From NCBI RefSeq assembly GCF_013377785.1, contig NZ_JABXWT010000002.1, positions 269,515 through 333,514 on the forward strand: DNA of 64,000 bases. Reading direction: 5' to 3'. The position numbers and the translations under genes are program-made. The stretch comes from Ruegeria haliotis (GTDB lineage: Bacteria; Pseudomonadota; Alphaproteobacteria; Rhodobacterales; Rhodobacteraceae). Below the pieces are notes generated by a model that saw only the letters and a list, made by a program, of their open reading frames with translations, was not told the DNA's origin and made no database searches. Positions 25,921 through 37,780 of this stretch are shown one piece after another. Within the stretch, counting starts at the first letter, position 1. Each line of letters starts with the position of its first letter.

Positions 25921-27438
25921 ATGTTGTCGATTTTTGATCAGGGCCCACCAATACCCTGCCCCGCACCGTTTAATCTGGCTGCGCACGTCTTGCGCCGCGC
26001 GAACGAATGCTCGGATAAAACCGCTCTCTCCGTCTTGCGCACAGATGACGCCGATGACTGGGCGTATCGCGAACTGCAGGCCGCCATTCTCGGCACCGGA
26101 ACAGGGTTGCTGCAGGCCGGTCTGAACCCCGGAGATATCGCGCTGATGCGGCTGGGAAACACGGTGGATTTCCCGATCGCCTATCTGGGCGCGATTGCGG
26201 TTGGCATCGTACCCGTCCCAACGTCGTCGCAGCTTACCGCGCCTGAAACTGCCCGGATGATTTCGGATCTGTCGCCCGCCGCCATTTTACGTGACCCCGC
26301 AGTCGCGTGTGCGCCACACCCATTTCAGATCGGCTTGGCGGAACTGACCGCCATGCGGGATCTACCCTCTGCCGATTACGATTTGGGCGACCCTGAGAGG
26401 TTGGCCTACGTCGTCTACACCTCTGGAACGTCGGGCAAGCCGCGCGCCGTCGCTCATGTTCATCGTGCGATCTGGGCGCGACAGATGATGGTGGACGGAT
26501 GGTATGGTCTGCGTGACACCGACCGCCTGTGCCATGCAGGTGCGTTCAATTGGACTTACACACTGGGTACCGGGCTGATGGACCCATGGACCATCGGCGC
26601 CACGGCCTTGATCCCAGAACCCGGCACTGACATCACATCTTTGCCCGACCTGCTGCGCCAGCACCGCGCGACGATCTTTGCGGCAGCCCCCGGCGTGTTT
26701 CGAAAAATGCTATCCGACGCGGACCGGATCAACCTGCCAGACCTCCGCCACGGCCTGTGTGCCGGGGAAAAGCTGTCCCGACACCTTCACGAGCATTGGC
26801 ATAGCGCAACGAAAACCGAACTGTATGAAGCATACGGTATGTCCGAATGTTCGACCTTCATTTCGTCCAGCCCGACACATCCCGCGCGCGGCGATGCGCT
26901 GGGTCAGCCGCAGCCCGGCCGTCGGGTGGCCATCCTTGGGCCGGATGGCCCAGTGTCGCAGGGACAAGAAGGAACAATCGCCATTCATCGCTCAGACCCG
27001 GGCTTGATGCTGACCTACCTCAACGCCCCGCAAGAGGTCGATGAGAGGATGCAGGGGGACTGGTTCCTAACCGGTGACCAGGGGGCCATGGCAGAGGACG
27101 GTCAGGTCACCTATCTGGGCCGCGATGATGACATGATGAACGCAGGTGGCTACCGCGTCTCGCCGGTCGAGGTCGAATCCGTCTTGTCCCGCTGTCCCGG
27201 CATCACGCAGGTTGGCGCTGCGGCGGTGGAAGTCAAAGAGGACACATTTGTGATAGCGGCATTCTATTCCGGGCCGGAAAAGCTGGACGATGCCGACTTG
27301 CGTGCCTATGTCCAAGCAAACCTCGCGCGGTACAAGCAACCGCGCGCCTTCGTTCACCTGCCTGCGCTGCCAACTGGTGGGAATGGTAAACTCCTGCGCC
27401 GGGCTCTGCCGGCCTATTTCAAGGCGTCCACCGAATGA
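25921..27438 (+). CDS. AMP-dependent acyl-CoA ligase
   Basis: The 505-residue adenylate-forming enzyme has VVYTSGTSGKPRAVAHVH near residue 160, YEAYGMSECSTF near 305, WFLTGDQGAM near 380, GRDDDMMNAGGYRVSP near 400 and the lysine motif GGNGKLLRR near 490. It most resembles benzoate-CoA or acetate-CoA type ligases; the substrate cannot be told from sequence. Its stop overlaps the next start by ATGA. The divergent XRE-cupin regulator probably controls it. Confidence 0.88.
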   Translation: MLSIFDQGPPIPCPAPFNLAAHVLRRANECSDKTALSVLRTDDADDWAYRELQAAILGTGTGLLQAGLNPGDIALMRLGNTVDFPIAYLGAIAVGIVPVPTSSQLTAPETARMISDLSPAAILRDPAVACAPHPFQIGLAELTAMRDLPSADYDLGDPERLAYVVYTSGTSGKPRAVAHVHRAIWARQMMVDGWYGLRDTDRLCHAGAFNWTYTLGTGLMDPWTIGATALIPEPGTDITSLPDLLRQHRATIFAAAPGVFRKMLSDADRINLPDLRHGLCAGEKLSRHLHEHWHSATKTELYEAYGMSECSTFISSSPTHPARGDALGQPQPGRRVAILGPDGPVSQGQEGTIAIHRSDPGLMLTYLNAPQEVDERMQGDWFLTGDQGAMAEDGQVTYLGRDDDMMNAGGYRVSPVEVESVLSRCPGITQVGAAAVEVKEDTFVIAAFYSGPEKLDDADLRAYVQANLARYKQPRAFVHLPALPTGGNGKLLRRALPAYFKASTE

Positions 27439-28094
27439 CCCAGACCGTCAAGCTCGATATCCTGTCCGATCCGATCTGCCCGTGGTGCTATATAGGTAAG
27501 GCCCATCTGGACAAGGCGCTGGCTGCTGTTCCGAACCATCCGTTCGTTATCGAATGGCACCCGTTTCAGCTAAACCCCGACATGCCGGACGCAGGCATGG
27601 ACCGCCGGGACTATCTGGAAGGCAAGTTTGGCGGCAAGGAAGGTGCCGTCCGTGCCTACGCGCCGGTGGTTGAAAACGCTGAAAAAGCCGGCCTCAAAAT
27701 CGACTTCGAGGGCATGAAACGCACCCCCAATACGTTGGATGCGCATCGCCTGATTCACTGGGCCGGGATCGAGAGCAAGCAAAACGCCGTCGTTGATGCG
27801 CTTTTCCAGGCCTATTTCGTGCAGGCCCGCGACATTGGCGACCCAGAGGTACTTGCAGATATCGCCGACAGCGTCGGCATGGATGCCGCTGTCGTCATGA
27901 AATTGCTGAAGTCAGACGCTGATCGTGAAGATATCCGCAAGCGGGACGTCCATTCGCGTGAAATGGGCGTCAGCTCGGTCCCGACGTATATTGTCGCCAA
28001 TCAACACGCCGTTCCCGGCGCGCAACCCCCTGAAATGTGGGGAAAAGTAATTGGTGAAATCATGTCTCAACTTGAGGCCTCTCCTGCAGAATAG
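27435..28094 (+). CDS. DsbA-family oxidoreductase, FrnE-like
   Basis: The 219-residue protein has the thioredoxin-like start LDILSDPICPWCYIGKAHL with the CPWC redox pair, FQLNPDMPDAGMDR, and the cis-proline region GVSSVPTYIVANQHAVPGAQPPE. There is no signal peptide, so it acts in the cytoplasm as FrnE proteins do. The four-base overlap with the ligase gene suggests one operon. A weak hairpin (28094-28109) follows the stop. Confidence 0.9.
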   Translation: MTQTVKLDILSDPICPWCYIGKAHLDKALAAVPNHPFVIEWHPFQLNPDMPDAGMDRRDYLEGKFGGKEGAVRAYAPVVENAEKAGLKIDFEGMKRTPNTLDAHRLIHWAGIESKQNAVVDALFQAYFVQARDIGDPEVLADIADSVGMDAAVVMKLLKSDADREDIRKRDVHSREMGVSSVPTYIVANQHAVPGAQPPEMWGKVIGEIMSQLEASPAE

Positions 28095-28170
28095 CACATA
28101 GGTCTGTGCAAATTTCCGGTCTGGCGCAACCCGATCCGCCGTGATAGCGCGAACGGGTTAGGAGACCTTC

Positions 28171-29379
28171 ATGGCCAACCGCATGTCGAAGGCGGAGTTC
28201 ATTGCGTTGATCGCAATGATGTTCGCCACCATCGCATTTTCGATCGACTCGATGCTGCCCGCCCTGCCTGAGATCGGCGCACAGCTGAGCCCGGATGACG
28301 TGAACCGGGCGCAGTTGATCCTGACATCCTTTGTGTTGGGCATGGGGATCGGGACATTTTTCACAGGGCCGATCTCGGACGCAATCGGACGCAAGCCGGT
28401 CATTTTCGGTGGCGCAGCTTTGTACATTCTGGCCTCTGCCGTTGCCTGGGCCAGTTCCTCGCTCGAGCTTGTTCTGGCGGCGCGCGTTGTTCAAGGGCTG
28501 GGTGCTGCCGGCCCACGCGTTGTTGCAATGGCCATCATCCGCGATCTCTATTCCGGGCGCGAGATGGCACGGATCATATCGATCGCCATGATGATCTTCA
28601 CGCTTGTCCCGGCAATCGCCCCTATGCTGGGTGCGGGTGTGATCGCCCTGTTCGGCTGGCGCGGAATCTTCGTCTCGTTCATTCTGTTTGCCCTGATCGT
28701 CATAACTTGGATGGGTATTCGCTTGCCCGAGTCTCTGGCAAGCGAGAACCGACGCCCATTTCGCCTGCCGCTGATGATCGCCGCCACGCAAGAGATGTTC
28801 GCCCATTCAACCGTGCGCCTGTCGATCATGGTTCAGACGCTGTGTATGGGCATCCTGTTTACTATGCTCACGATGGTGCAGCCGATCTACGACGTGGTCC
28901 ACGGCAGCGCCGACAGCTTCCCGTTCTGGTTCGGGTTCGTGGCCCTCATGTCCGGTTCGGCCAGCCTGCTGAACGCCGCATTGGTGGTGCGCGTGGGCAT
29001 GCGCCGGATGGTTACCTGGGCATTGGGGGCACAGATCATGATCACAGCCCTGGTGATTGCCTTGAACAGGGTAGACCTATCGCCCGACGCCTCATTTGCA
29101 TTGTTTGTCTTCTGGCAAACCACCATTTTCTTCATGGCGGGCGTCACCATGGGCAACCTGAACGCCATCGCGATGGAGCCGATGGGCCACATTGCGGGCA
29201 TGGCAGCCTCAGTCATCGGATCGGTGGCGACGGTTTTGGCGGCTGCGATAGCCGCCCCTGTTGGGCTGCTGTTCGATGGCTCTCTGACACCACTGACCAC
29301 CGGCATTCTGACCATGTGCGTCATTGCCTTTGGCCTGATGGTTCACATGGGTCGGATTGAAAACAGACTGCCCGCCTGA
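28171..29379 (+). CDS. MFS drug efflux transporter, Bcr/CflA type
   Basis: The 402-residue protein has about twelve membrane helices. SIDSMLPALPEIGAQL at the first loop and GPISDAIGRKPVIFGG after helix 2 are Bcr/CflA features, as are ARVVQGLGAAGPRVVAMAIIRDLYSG near 115. It probably exports toxic compounds by proton antiport; the substrate is unknown. The ATG follows AGGAG. Confidence 0.92.
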   Translation: MANRMSKAEFIALIAMMFATIAFSIDSMLPALPEIGAQLSPDDVNRAQLILTSFVLGMGIGTFFTGPISDAIGRKPVIFGGAALYILASAVAWASSSLELVLAARVVQGLGAAGPRVVAMAIIRDLYSGREMARIISIAMMIFTLVPAIAPMLGAGVIALFGWRGIFVSFILFALIVITWMGIRLPESLASENRRPFRLPLMIAATQEMFAHSTVRLSIMVQTLCMGILFTMLTMVQPIYDVVHGSADSFPFWFGFVALMSGSASLLNAALVVRVGMRRMVTWALGAQIMITALVIALNRVDLSPDASFALFVFWQTTIFFMAGVTMGNLNAIAMEPMGHIAGMAASVIGSVATVLAAAIAAPVGLLFDGSLTPLTTGILTMCVIAFGLMVHMGRIENRLPA

Positions 29380-29436
29380 CCTGTGCAGCGATCCTGAACT
29401 GCGCTAACCTGCCCGCAACATGACGGGAGGTTCTTG

Positions 29437-31101
29437 ATGAGTGAGTATTACGATCTAGGCACATATTCCTGCCCGATCACAACATCTTCGGCCGAAGCGC
29501 AGACATGGTTCGACCGGGGTCTGGCATGGACCTACGGCTATAACCATGACGAAGCGGTCGTCTGCTTCCAGCGTGCTGCTGAACACGACCCTGACTGTGC
29601 CATGGCGCATTGGGGCGTCGCTTATGCAGCAGGACCGAATTACAACCTGCCGTGGGCTTTGCAGGACGCCCAAGGGCAACAAAAAGCGCTGTCTCTGGCT
29701 TATGACGCGACCCAACTGGCGCTCGCACTGACCGACGGGTGCACGGATGTTGAACAGGCGCTGATCCGCGCCCTGCCCGCCCGCTATCCCCAGCGCGACG
29801 CGATTGAGGCCATGCACCAGTGGGATTACGATTTTGCCGATGCCATGCGTGCCGCTTTTGGTCAAAACTCAGATAATCTGGACCTGCGCACCATCTATGT
29901 CGAATCCCTGCTCAACCTGACCCCTTGGCAAATGTGGGATCTGAAAACCGGCCACCCCGCCGAAGGTGCCGCAACGCTTGAGGCACAAGACGCGCTGGAA
30001 TGGGCCATGTCTCATGATCCCGGGGCCATGACGCATCCCGGCCTGCTGCATCTTTATGTCCACCTGATGGAGATGTCGCCGACCCCCGAAAAAGCGCTCA
30101 AGGCTGGGGATGTACTGCGTACACTGGTGCCCGATGCGGGCCATCTGGTGCATATGCCAACCCATATCGACGTGCTATGCGGGCATTACCACAACGTCGT
30201 GCATTGGAACGAAAAGGCCACAGAGGCCGATTTGAAGTATTACGAGCGCGAAGGCGCGTTCAACATCTACACCGGCTACCGGCAGCACAACTACCATTTC
30301 GCCATCTACGGCGCCCTGTTTCTGGGTCAGATGGAACCCGCGCTGCGCGCCAACCAGGGCCTGTGGGACACCACGCCCGAGGAAATGCTGCGCATCGAAA
30401 GCCCTCCCATGGCGGACTATTTTGAAAGCTACATGTCCATGGGGCCACATATCCTGATCCGCTTTGGCCGTTGGGAAGAGGCAAAAGCACTAGAGCTTCC
30501 TGCGGACCCTGATCTTTTCCGCACCCTGACCGCCACAATCCACTATGCCCGCGCAATCGCCTTTGCCGCCACAGATCAGGTGGCCGAGGCCGAGGCGGAA
30601 GAGCAATTGTTCCTCTCCGCGAAAGCTTGCGTCCCCGAGACACGCAGATTGCACAATAACCGCGTCATCGATCTTCTTGAAATCGCACGTGAAATGCTGC
30701 GGGGTGAGATCGAGTACCGGAAGGGCAATTATGACATCGCCTATGCCCATCTGCGCAAATCCGTCGAACTGGACGATACGCTGCCCTATGATGAGCCATG
30801 GGGCTGGATGCAACCCACGCGCCACGCTTTGGGGGCTTTGCTGTTCGAACAGGGCCATGTGATCGAGGCCGAAGCCGTCTACCGCGAGGATCTGGGGTTG
30901 GGCGGATCTCTCAGTCGCGCCTCGATCCATCCGGACAACATCTGGAGCCTGAAGGGCCTGCATGATTGCCTGAAAGCACGCGGAGAAGACATTGAAATCA
31001 AACAGATCAAGCAGCGCATGGATCTGGCGCTAGCCCGCGCCGACCGTGCCGTGGGCGCGTCTTGTTTTTGCGCACAAGCCGCGATGAGGGCCCCTGAATG
31101 A
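29437..31101 (+). CDS. TPR-repeat protein, TTC38-like
   Basis: The 554-residue soluble protein is built of helical repeats. The start has WFDRGLAWTYGYNHDEAVVCFQRA and CAMAHWGVAYAAGPNYN, and the middle has HLYVHLMEMSPTPEKAL, DAGHLVHMPTHIDVLCGHY. These match a conserved bacterial and eukaryotic family related to tetratricopeptide protein 38, whose role is not established. The ATG at 29437 follows GGGAGG by six bases; a TTG one codon earlier is the other choice. It overlaps the next gene by ATGA. Confidence 0.82.
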   Translation: MSEYYDLGTYSCPITTSSAEAQTWFDRGLAWTYGYNHDEAVVCFQRAAEHDPDCAMAHWGVAYAAGPNYNLPWALQDAQGQQKALSLAYDATQLALALTDGCTDVEQALIRALPARYPQRDAIEAMHQWDYDFADAMRAAFGQNSDNLDLRTIYVESLLNLTPWQMWDLKTGHPAEGAATLEAQDALEWAMSHDPGAMTHPGLLHLYVHLMEMSPTPEKALKAGDVLRTLVPDAGHLVHMPTHIDVLCGHYHNVVHWNEKATEADLKYYEREGAFNIYTGYRQHNYHFAIYGALFLGQMEPALRANQGLWDTTPEEMLRIESPPMADYFESYMSMGPHILIRFGRWEEAKALELPADPDLFRTLTATIHYARAIAFAATDQVAEAEAEEQLFLSAKACVPETRRLHNNRVIDLLEIAREMLRGEIEYRKGNYDIAYAHLRKSVELDDTLPYDEPWGWMQPTRHALGALLFEQGHVIEAEAVYREDLGLGGSLSRASIHPDNIWSLKGLHDCLKARGEDIEIKQIKQRMDLALARADRAVGASCFCAQAAMRAPE

Positions 31102-31775
31102 AACTCGCACTTGTCCTGCTGGCCGCCCTGATCTGCGGGCCAGCCTTGGCGGATCGCCAGTCATTCCCGCCTGTCGATCAGGCCGGCCGCGACCCGTCAC
31201 TTGTGGCATTCCGCGATGACCTGCTGGCCAAGGTCGCCGCCCGCGACACCGAAGCCGTTATCGCAGCCGCCTGTCCCGATATCTACATCAGCCATGGTCT
31301 GGACAGCGGTCCGGACGCATTCCGCACAAGCCTGACAGTTCCACCCGATTCACTGGCCGAAGAAAACCGCGATCAGGCGGATGAGATGCGCGACGCCTAC
31401 TGGACTGCCCTTGAAGATACCCTGTCCCAACCCGGCTATTTCGACGATCAGGGTGAGTTCTGGATGCCCCATCAATGGCAGATCACCTTGCCCGCCTCAC
31501 TTGATCCGCTCTTGGCGTATTACGTGACTGGCGAAAAGGTCACGCTGCGCCAGACACCTTCTCGCGGCGCAGGCATTCTGAGTCTGATCAGTCATGAAGT
31601 TGTGTTGATACCGGACTATCAGGACGGTTCCGAGTATCAGTCGGTGCGCCTGACGGACGGCACACCCGGCTACATTCACAGTGACTTCCTATGGTCCATG
31701 GTCGGCTACCGCGCCGCATTGATAAAGTCGAAGGTCGGCGACTGGCAGCTGTGCACCTTTGTCGCCGGTGACTAG
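31098..31775 (+). CDS. Exported SH3-domain protein
   Basis: The 225-residue protein begins with a signal peptide (MKLALVLLAALICGPALA). The central part is unassigned. The C-terminal 70 residues, from YYVTGEKVTLRQTPSRGAGI to DGTPGYIHSDFLW, look like a bacterial SH3 domain, which often binds cell wall. It is translationally coupled to the TPR gene and overlaps the convergent mfd stop by four bases. The role is unknown. Confidence 0.78.
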   Translation: MKLALVLLAALICGPALADRQSFPPVDQAGRDPSLVAFRDDLLAKVAARDTEAVIAAACPDIYISHGLDSGPDAFRTSLTVPPDSLAEENRDQADEMRDAYWTALEDTLSQPGYFDDQGEFWMPHQWQITLPASLDPLLAYYVTGEKVTLRQTPSRGAGILSLISHEVVLIPDYQDGSEYQSVRLTDGTPGYIHSDFLWSMVGYRAALIKSKVGDWQLCTFVAGD

Positions 31776-34700
31776 GTCTTGGCTTTGGCCATTTTCTTCT
31801 CGGCAATAAGCTTTTCGGCCAGATCGCGGGCGATGGCAAAGGCGCCCTTGATCTTGTCGCTGTCCTTCTTCCAATCCCGCCGCACGACAATCTTGTTGTC
31901 CTTCACCTTGGCCAGGCCCCTCTGATTCTGAATGAACTCGACCAATCCCTGCGGTGAGGCGAATTTGTCGTTGTGGAACTGGATCGTCGCGCCTTTGGGC
32001 CCCCCGTCCAGCTTGGCAATACCGGCCCGCTTGCACATGGCCTTGATCCGGACAACCAGCATCAAGGTATTGACCTCTTTCGGCAGGGTGCCAAAGCGGT
32101 CGATCAATTCGGCGGCAAAGCCCTCAAGCTCGACCTTGGTCGAAAGTGAGGACAGACGGCGATACAGCCCCAGACGCACATCCAGATCCGGCACGTAATC
32201 CTCGGGGATCAGAACCGGTACACCCAGATTAATCTGCGGTGCCCACTGGTCGTCCGCGTCGGACAGACCTTCCATTTCACCGGCCTTGATCTTGGCAATC
32301 GCCTCTTCCAACATCGACTGGTATAGCTCATAGCCGACATCACGCATCTGCCCGGATTGCTCTTCGCCCAAAAGATTGCCCGCACCGCGAATATCCAGAT
32401 CCTGCGAGGCCAACGTGAACCCGGCCCCCAATGTATCCAGCGAGCCCAGAACACGTAGGCGTTTCTCGGCCGTGGCAGTCAGTTTCTGGCGTGGCTTGGT
32501 GGTCAGATAGGCGTAGGCGCGGGTTTTCGATCGCCCCACGCGACCGCGTATCTGATAAAGTTGCGAAAGCCCGAACATATCCGCCCGGTGTATGACCATA
32601 GTGTTTGCCGTGGGAATATCCAACCCGCTTTCCACGATCGTCGTGGCCAGCAGTACGTCGTATTTACCGTCGTAAAAGGCGTTCATCCGGTCATCAAGCT
32701 CACCCGCCGCCATCTGCCCGTGCGCCACGACATAGGTCAGTTCCGGCAGTTGTTCCTTCAGGAACTGTTCTATGTCAGGCAGGTCCGAGATGCGCGGCAC
32801 GACATAGAAACTCTGGCCACCGCGATAATGTTCACGCAACAACGCCTCGCGAACAGTGACCGCGTCGAACTCACTCACATAAGTGCGGATCGCCAGCCGG
32901 TCGATCGGTGGCGTGCCAATGATTGACAGATCGCGCACGCCTGTCAGGCTCAGTTGCAGCGTACGCGGGATCGGCGTTGCGGTCAGCGTCAGGACGTGAA
33001 TGTCCGAGCGCATCTGTTTAAGCCGTTCCTTATGGCCGACACCGAAATGCTGTTCTTCGTCGATAATCAACAGGCCCAGATTGTTGAACCTTACACTCTT
33101 GGCCAACAGCGCGTGTGTGCCGATCACGATATCAATCGTGCCGCGCGCCAATCCGTCACGGGTTTGCTGCGCCTCTTTGGCCGAGACGAACCGCGACAAT
33201 TGGCGAACTTCCAAGGGAAAGCCCCGGAACCGGTCCTTGAAGCTGGCCGCATGTTGACGTGCCAGCAAGGTTGTTGGCGCGACAACCGCCACCTGAACCC
33301 CCGACATCGCGGCAACAAACGCCGCGCGCATTGCAACTTCGGTTTTGCCAAACCCAACATCACCACAGATCAGTCGATCCATCGGCGCGCCAGAGTGCAT
33401 GTCGTCCATCACCTCGGCGATGGCGCGCAACTGGTCGTCGGTTTCCTGATAAGGGAACCGGGCGCTGAACTCCTCCCACGCATGCGGTGGCGGGTCCATC
33501 ACTGGGGCCTTGCGCAGGGCGCGCTCGGCAGCGATGCGGATCAGCTTGTCCGCCATCTCGCGGATGCGCTCTTTCAGCTTGGCTTTCTTGGCCTGCCACG
33601 CACCACCGCCAAGTCGGTCCAGCAGGCCCTCTTCGTGGCCGTATTTTGACAGCAGTTCTATGTTTTCGACAGGCAAATAGAGCTTGGATTTTTCGGCATA
33701 TTCCAACAACAGGCATTCGTGGGCCGCACCAGCGGCGGTGACAACCTCCATGCCAATGTAACGACCGATGCCGTGATCCACGTGAACAACCAGATCACCC
33801 GGGCTGAGCGACTGTGCCTCAGTCAGGAAGTTTTCGGCCTTGCGGCGTTTCTTGGGCTGACGGATCAGCCGGTCACCCAGAACGTCCTGTTCGGCGATCA
33901 CCGTCAGGTCAGGTGTTTCGAACCCATTCTCCAACGCCCAGACAGCCAGATGCAGCCCGCGCTTGCCAACTCGGGTGCCTTGAGGAACTGGTATAGCCTC
34001 GGCCAGACCTTCATCCTCGATCAGACCGGTCAGACGTTCGCGCGCACCTTCCGAGTATGAGGCGATCAGAACCGGGCCCTTGTTCAGCTTGTCCTTGATA
34101 TGGCTGGCCAAGGCCCCAAACAGGCTGATGCTTTCCTGTTGCCGCTCCGGGGCAAAATTGCGCCCAATTCGTCCGCCTGCATCAATCACACCCGGCCCGC
34201 TGGCCTGTGGCAGAGGGCTGAACTGTATCACGCGCCGATCACCGACTGCCCTATCCCAGGCCACGTCATCCAGATACAACAATCCAGGTGGTGTCGGTTT
34301 ATAAACCGTATCCATGCGCGAGCGGTTTTCCAGTGCCAGCCTGCGTGTCTCATACTGATCTTCGATACTGTCCCAACGGGCCAGTCGCGTGGGTGTCACC
34401 TGATCATCCAATGAAATCGACGCATCCGGCAGGTAATCGAACAGTGTCTCAAGCTTGTCGTGGAAGAAGGGCAGCCAATGCTCCATCCCCTGATGCTTGC
34501 GCCCGGCGCTGACGGCTTCATAAAGCGGATCGTCCGTCCCCGCCGCGCCGAATTCGATGCGGTAGTTCTGCCGGAACCGGGTGATCGCGGCCTCGTCCAG
34601 AATAACCTCGGACACCGGAGCAAGTTCCACCACGTCCAGTTTTTCAGTCGTGCGCTGCGACACTGGGTCGAACCGGCGCGCGCCGTCCAGAACGTCGCCG

Positions 34701-35233
34701 AACATATCCAGCCGCACAGGGCCGGACTCACCCGGCGGGAAAATGTCGATGATACCGCCGCGGATCGCATAGTCGCCGGGCTCCATGACCGTTGGGCTTT
34801 GGGTGAACCCCATGCGGACCAGGAAATTCCGAAGAGCACTTTCGTCGATGCGATAATTGACGCGAGCCGTGAATGCGGCCTCACGCAGCACATCCCGCGC
34901 CGGGACTTTCTGCGTGGCTGCATTCAATGTCGTCAACAACACGAAATGCTTTGGCATCTGGTGCACCAACGCCGCCAGTGTTGCCACCCGGGCTGCGGCG
35001 ATATCAGGGTTCGGCGAGACCCGATCAAACGGCAGACAATCCCAACCGGGAAACACAAAGACCGGCATGTCGGGGGCAAAAAAGGCCAACGCCGCCCGCA
35101 TCGCCTCCATGCGTTTGTCATCTCGGGCCACGTGGCACACAGGCGCATCCGAGCGTGCGAGTTCATTCAGGACAAGCTGTGCGTCAAACCCTTCGGGGGC
35201 GCCGCCGACTGTTACGTGGTTCGGAGCCTTCAT
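31772..35233 (-). CDS. mfd: Transcription-repair coupling factor
   Basis: The 1153-residue ATPase removes RNA polymerase stalled at DNA damage and recruits UvrA. The UvrB-like N-terminus (about residues 1-350) is followed by the RNAP-interacting domain with [20 protein letters not shown] near 485, then the helicase with [17 protein letters not shown] near 625, [15 protein letters not shown] near 730, [12 protein letters not shown] and [17 protein letters not shown] near 895. The C-terminal TRCF domain closes the protein. Length is as expected. Confidence 0.97.
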   Translation of the reverse strand: MKAPNHVTVGGAPEGFDAQLVLNELARSDAPVCHVARDDKRMEAMRAALAFFAPDMPVFVFPGWDCLPFDRVSPNPDIAAARVATLAALVHQMPKHFVLLTTLNAATQKVPARDVLREAAFTARVNYRIDESALRNFLVRMGFTQSPTVMEPGDYAIRGGIIDIFPPGESGPVRLDMFGDVLDGARRFDPVSQRTTEKLDVVELAPVSEVILDEAAITRFRQNYRIEFGAAGTDDPLYEAVSAGRKHQGMEHWLPFFHDKLETLFDYLPDASISLDDQVTPTRLARWDSIEDQYETRRLALENRSRMDTVYKPTPPGLLYLDDVAWDRAVGDRRVIQFSPLPQASGPGVIDAGGRIGRNFAPERQQESISLFGALASHIKDKLNKGPVLIASYSEGARERLTGLIEDEGLAEAIPVPQGTRVGKRGLHLAVWALENGFETPDLTVIAEQDVLGDRLIRQPKKRRKAENFLTEAQSLSPGDLVVHVDHGIGRYIGMEVVTAAGAAHECLLLEYAEKSKLYLPVENIELLSKYGHEEGLLDRLGGGAWQAKKAKLKERIREMADKLIRIAAERALRKAPVMDPPPHAWEEFSARFPYQETDDQLRAIAEVMDDMHSGAPMDRLICGDVGFGKTEVAMRAAFVAAMSGVQVAVVAPTTLLARQHAASFKDRFRGFPLEVRQLSRFVSAKEAQQTRDGLARGTIDIVIGTHALLAKSVRFNNLGLLIIDEEQHFGVGHKERLKQMRSDIHVLTLTATPIPRTLQLSLTGVRDLSIIGTPPIDRLAIRTYVSEFDAVTVREALLREHYRGGQSFYVVPRISDLPDIEQFLKEQLPELTYVVAHGQMAAGELDDRMNAFYDGKYDVLLATTIVESGLDIPTANTMVIHRADMFGLSQLYQIRGRVGRSKTRAYAYLTTKPRQKLTATAEKRLRVLGSLDTLGAGFTLASQDLDIRGAGNLLGEEQSGQMRDVGYELYQSMLEEAIAKIKAGEMEGLSDADDQWAPQINLGVPVLIPEDYVPDLDVRLGLYRRLSSLSTKVELEGFAAELIDRFGTLPKEVNTLMLVVRIKAMCKRAGIAKLDGGPKGATIQFHNDKFASPQGLVEFIQNQRGLAKVKDNKIVVRRDWKKDSDKIKGAFAIARDLAEKLIAEKKMAKAKT

Positions 35234-35254
35234 CGCCTCGCCTTTCCGATTTTC

Positions 35255-36897
<1,643 letters not shown>

Positions 36898-37041
36898 AAC
36901 CCTAGATTGTCGCAATTTTTCGCCGACTGCCCGCTGTGGGCAGCAAGCTTTCCCGTGACACAGAGCAGCAATCGGCGTATTCTCGCACACAAGATCGGGA
37001 TCACCCGACCAATCAGGCACAGTTACAGAGACAAAAAAACC

Positions 37042-37614
37042 ATGAGCAGTTCCAATCTTCCCCGACTGAACCGTCGCGGCTTTGCATTTGGCATGGCAGG
37101 GCTGACCTTGACCGCAGCCTGCGGCAATGGCGTCGGCAATTCCAACTCGGCTACCATAGACGCGCGCGTCGATGCGACGCTGACAGAAATGTACAACCGT
37201 TACCCCAACACGATCGAAATCGCGAACAAAGCCAACGGCATGCTGGTCATGCCGCTGATCACCGAAGCGGGTTTCGTGTTCGGTGGCGGCTATGGGCGTG
37301 GCGCGCTGCGCATCAATGGCGCAACCGTCGATTACTATTCCGCCGTGAAAGGCACCGCCGGTTTGCAGATCGGGGCGCAACAATACGCGCATGTCCTGTT
37401 CTTCATGACCGAAGACGCGCTGAACGATTTCCGCCGCTCCAGCGGTTGGACCGCAGGCGCTGATGTCGGCTATGTGGTCAGTGATCAGGGCGACCAGCTG
37501 TCGACCGATACCACAACGCTGCGCACCCCCGTGCTGGCCGCCATCTTTGGTCAGGCCGGCCTGCAGATCGGTGCAACTGTCGAAGGCATCAAATACACGC
37601 GCATCATTCCGTAA
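37042..37614 (+). CDS. SYLF-domain protein with Tat-type lipoprotein signal
   Basis: The 190-residue protein begins with LPRLNRRGFAFGMAGLTLTAAC, split as an NRRGF twin-arginine motif at residues 9-13 and a lipobox-like TAAC near 28, so it is probably a Tat-exported lipoprotein. The rest is a SYLF domain: NKANGMLVMPLITEAGFVFG, GYGRGALRI and AAIFGQAGLQIGATVEG. A terminator follows at 37644. It is a paralogue in fold of the protein at 6975. Bacterial SYLF function is not settled. Confidence 0.82.
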   Translation: MSSSNLPRLNRRGFAFGMAGLTLTAACGNGVGNSNSATIDARVDATLTEMYNRYPNTIEIANKANGMLVMPLITEAGFVFGGGYGRGALRINGATVDYYSAVKGTAGLQIGAQQYAHVLFFMTEDALNDFRRSSGWTAGADVGYVVSDQGDQLSTDTTTLRTPVLAAIFGQAGLQIGATVEGIKYTRIIP

Positions 37615-37643
37615 CACCGACATACCACTCCCCCCTCCTACGC

Positions 37644-37674
37644 ACCCCGTCGCATTCTGATGCGGCGGGGTTTT
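37644..37674 (+). terminator. Rho-independent terminator after the SYLF lipoprotein gene
   Basis: CCCCGTCGCA (37645-37654) pairs with TGCGGCGGGG (37661-37670) through one T-G pair, closed by A44-T71 and followed by TTTT. Confidence 0.85.
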
Positions 37675-37780
37675 CAGTTGCCGCATCAATCGCAGGTTCT
37701 TGCGCCGTTCCTCTTTCGGTCGATGCCGCCTTCCTTTACTCTCGGCGCAATCGGAATTTGAACGAGAATGTGGGGCATTG

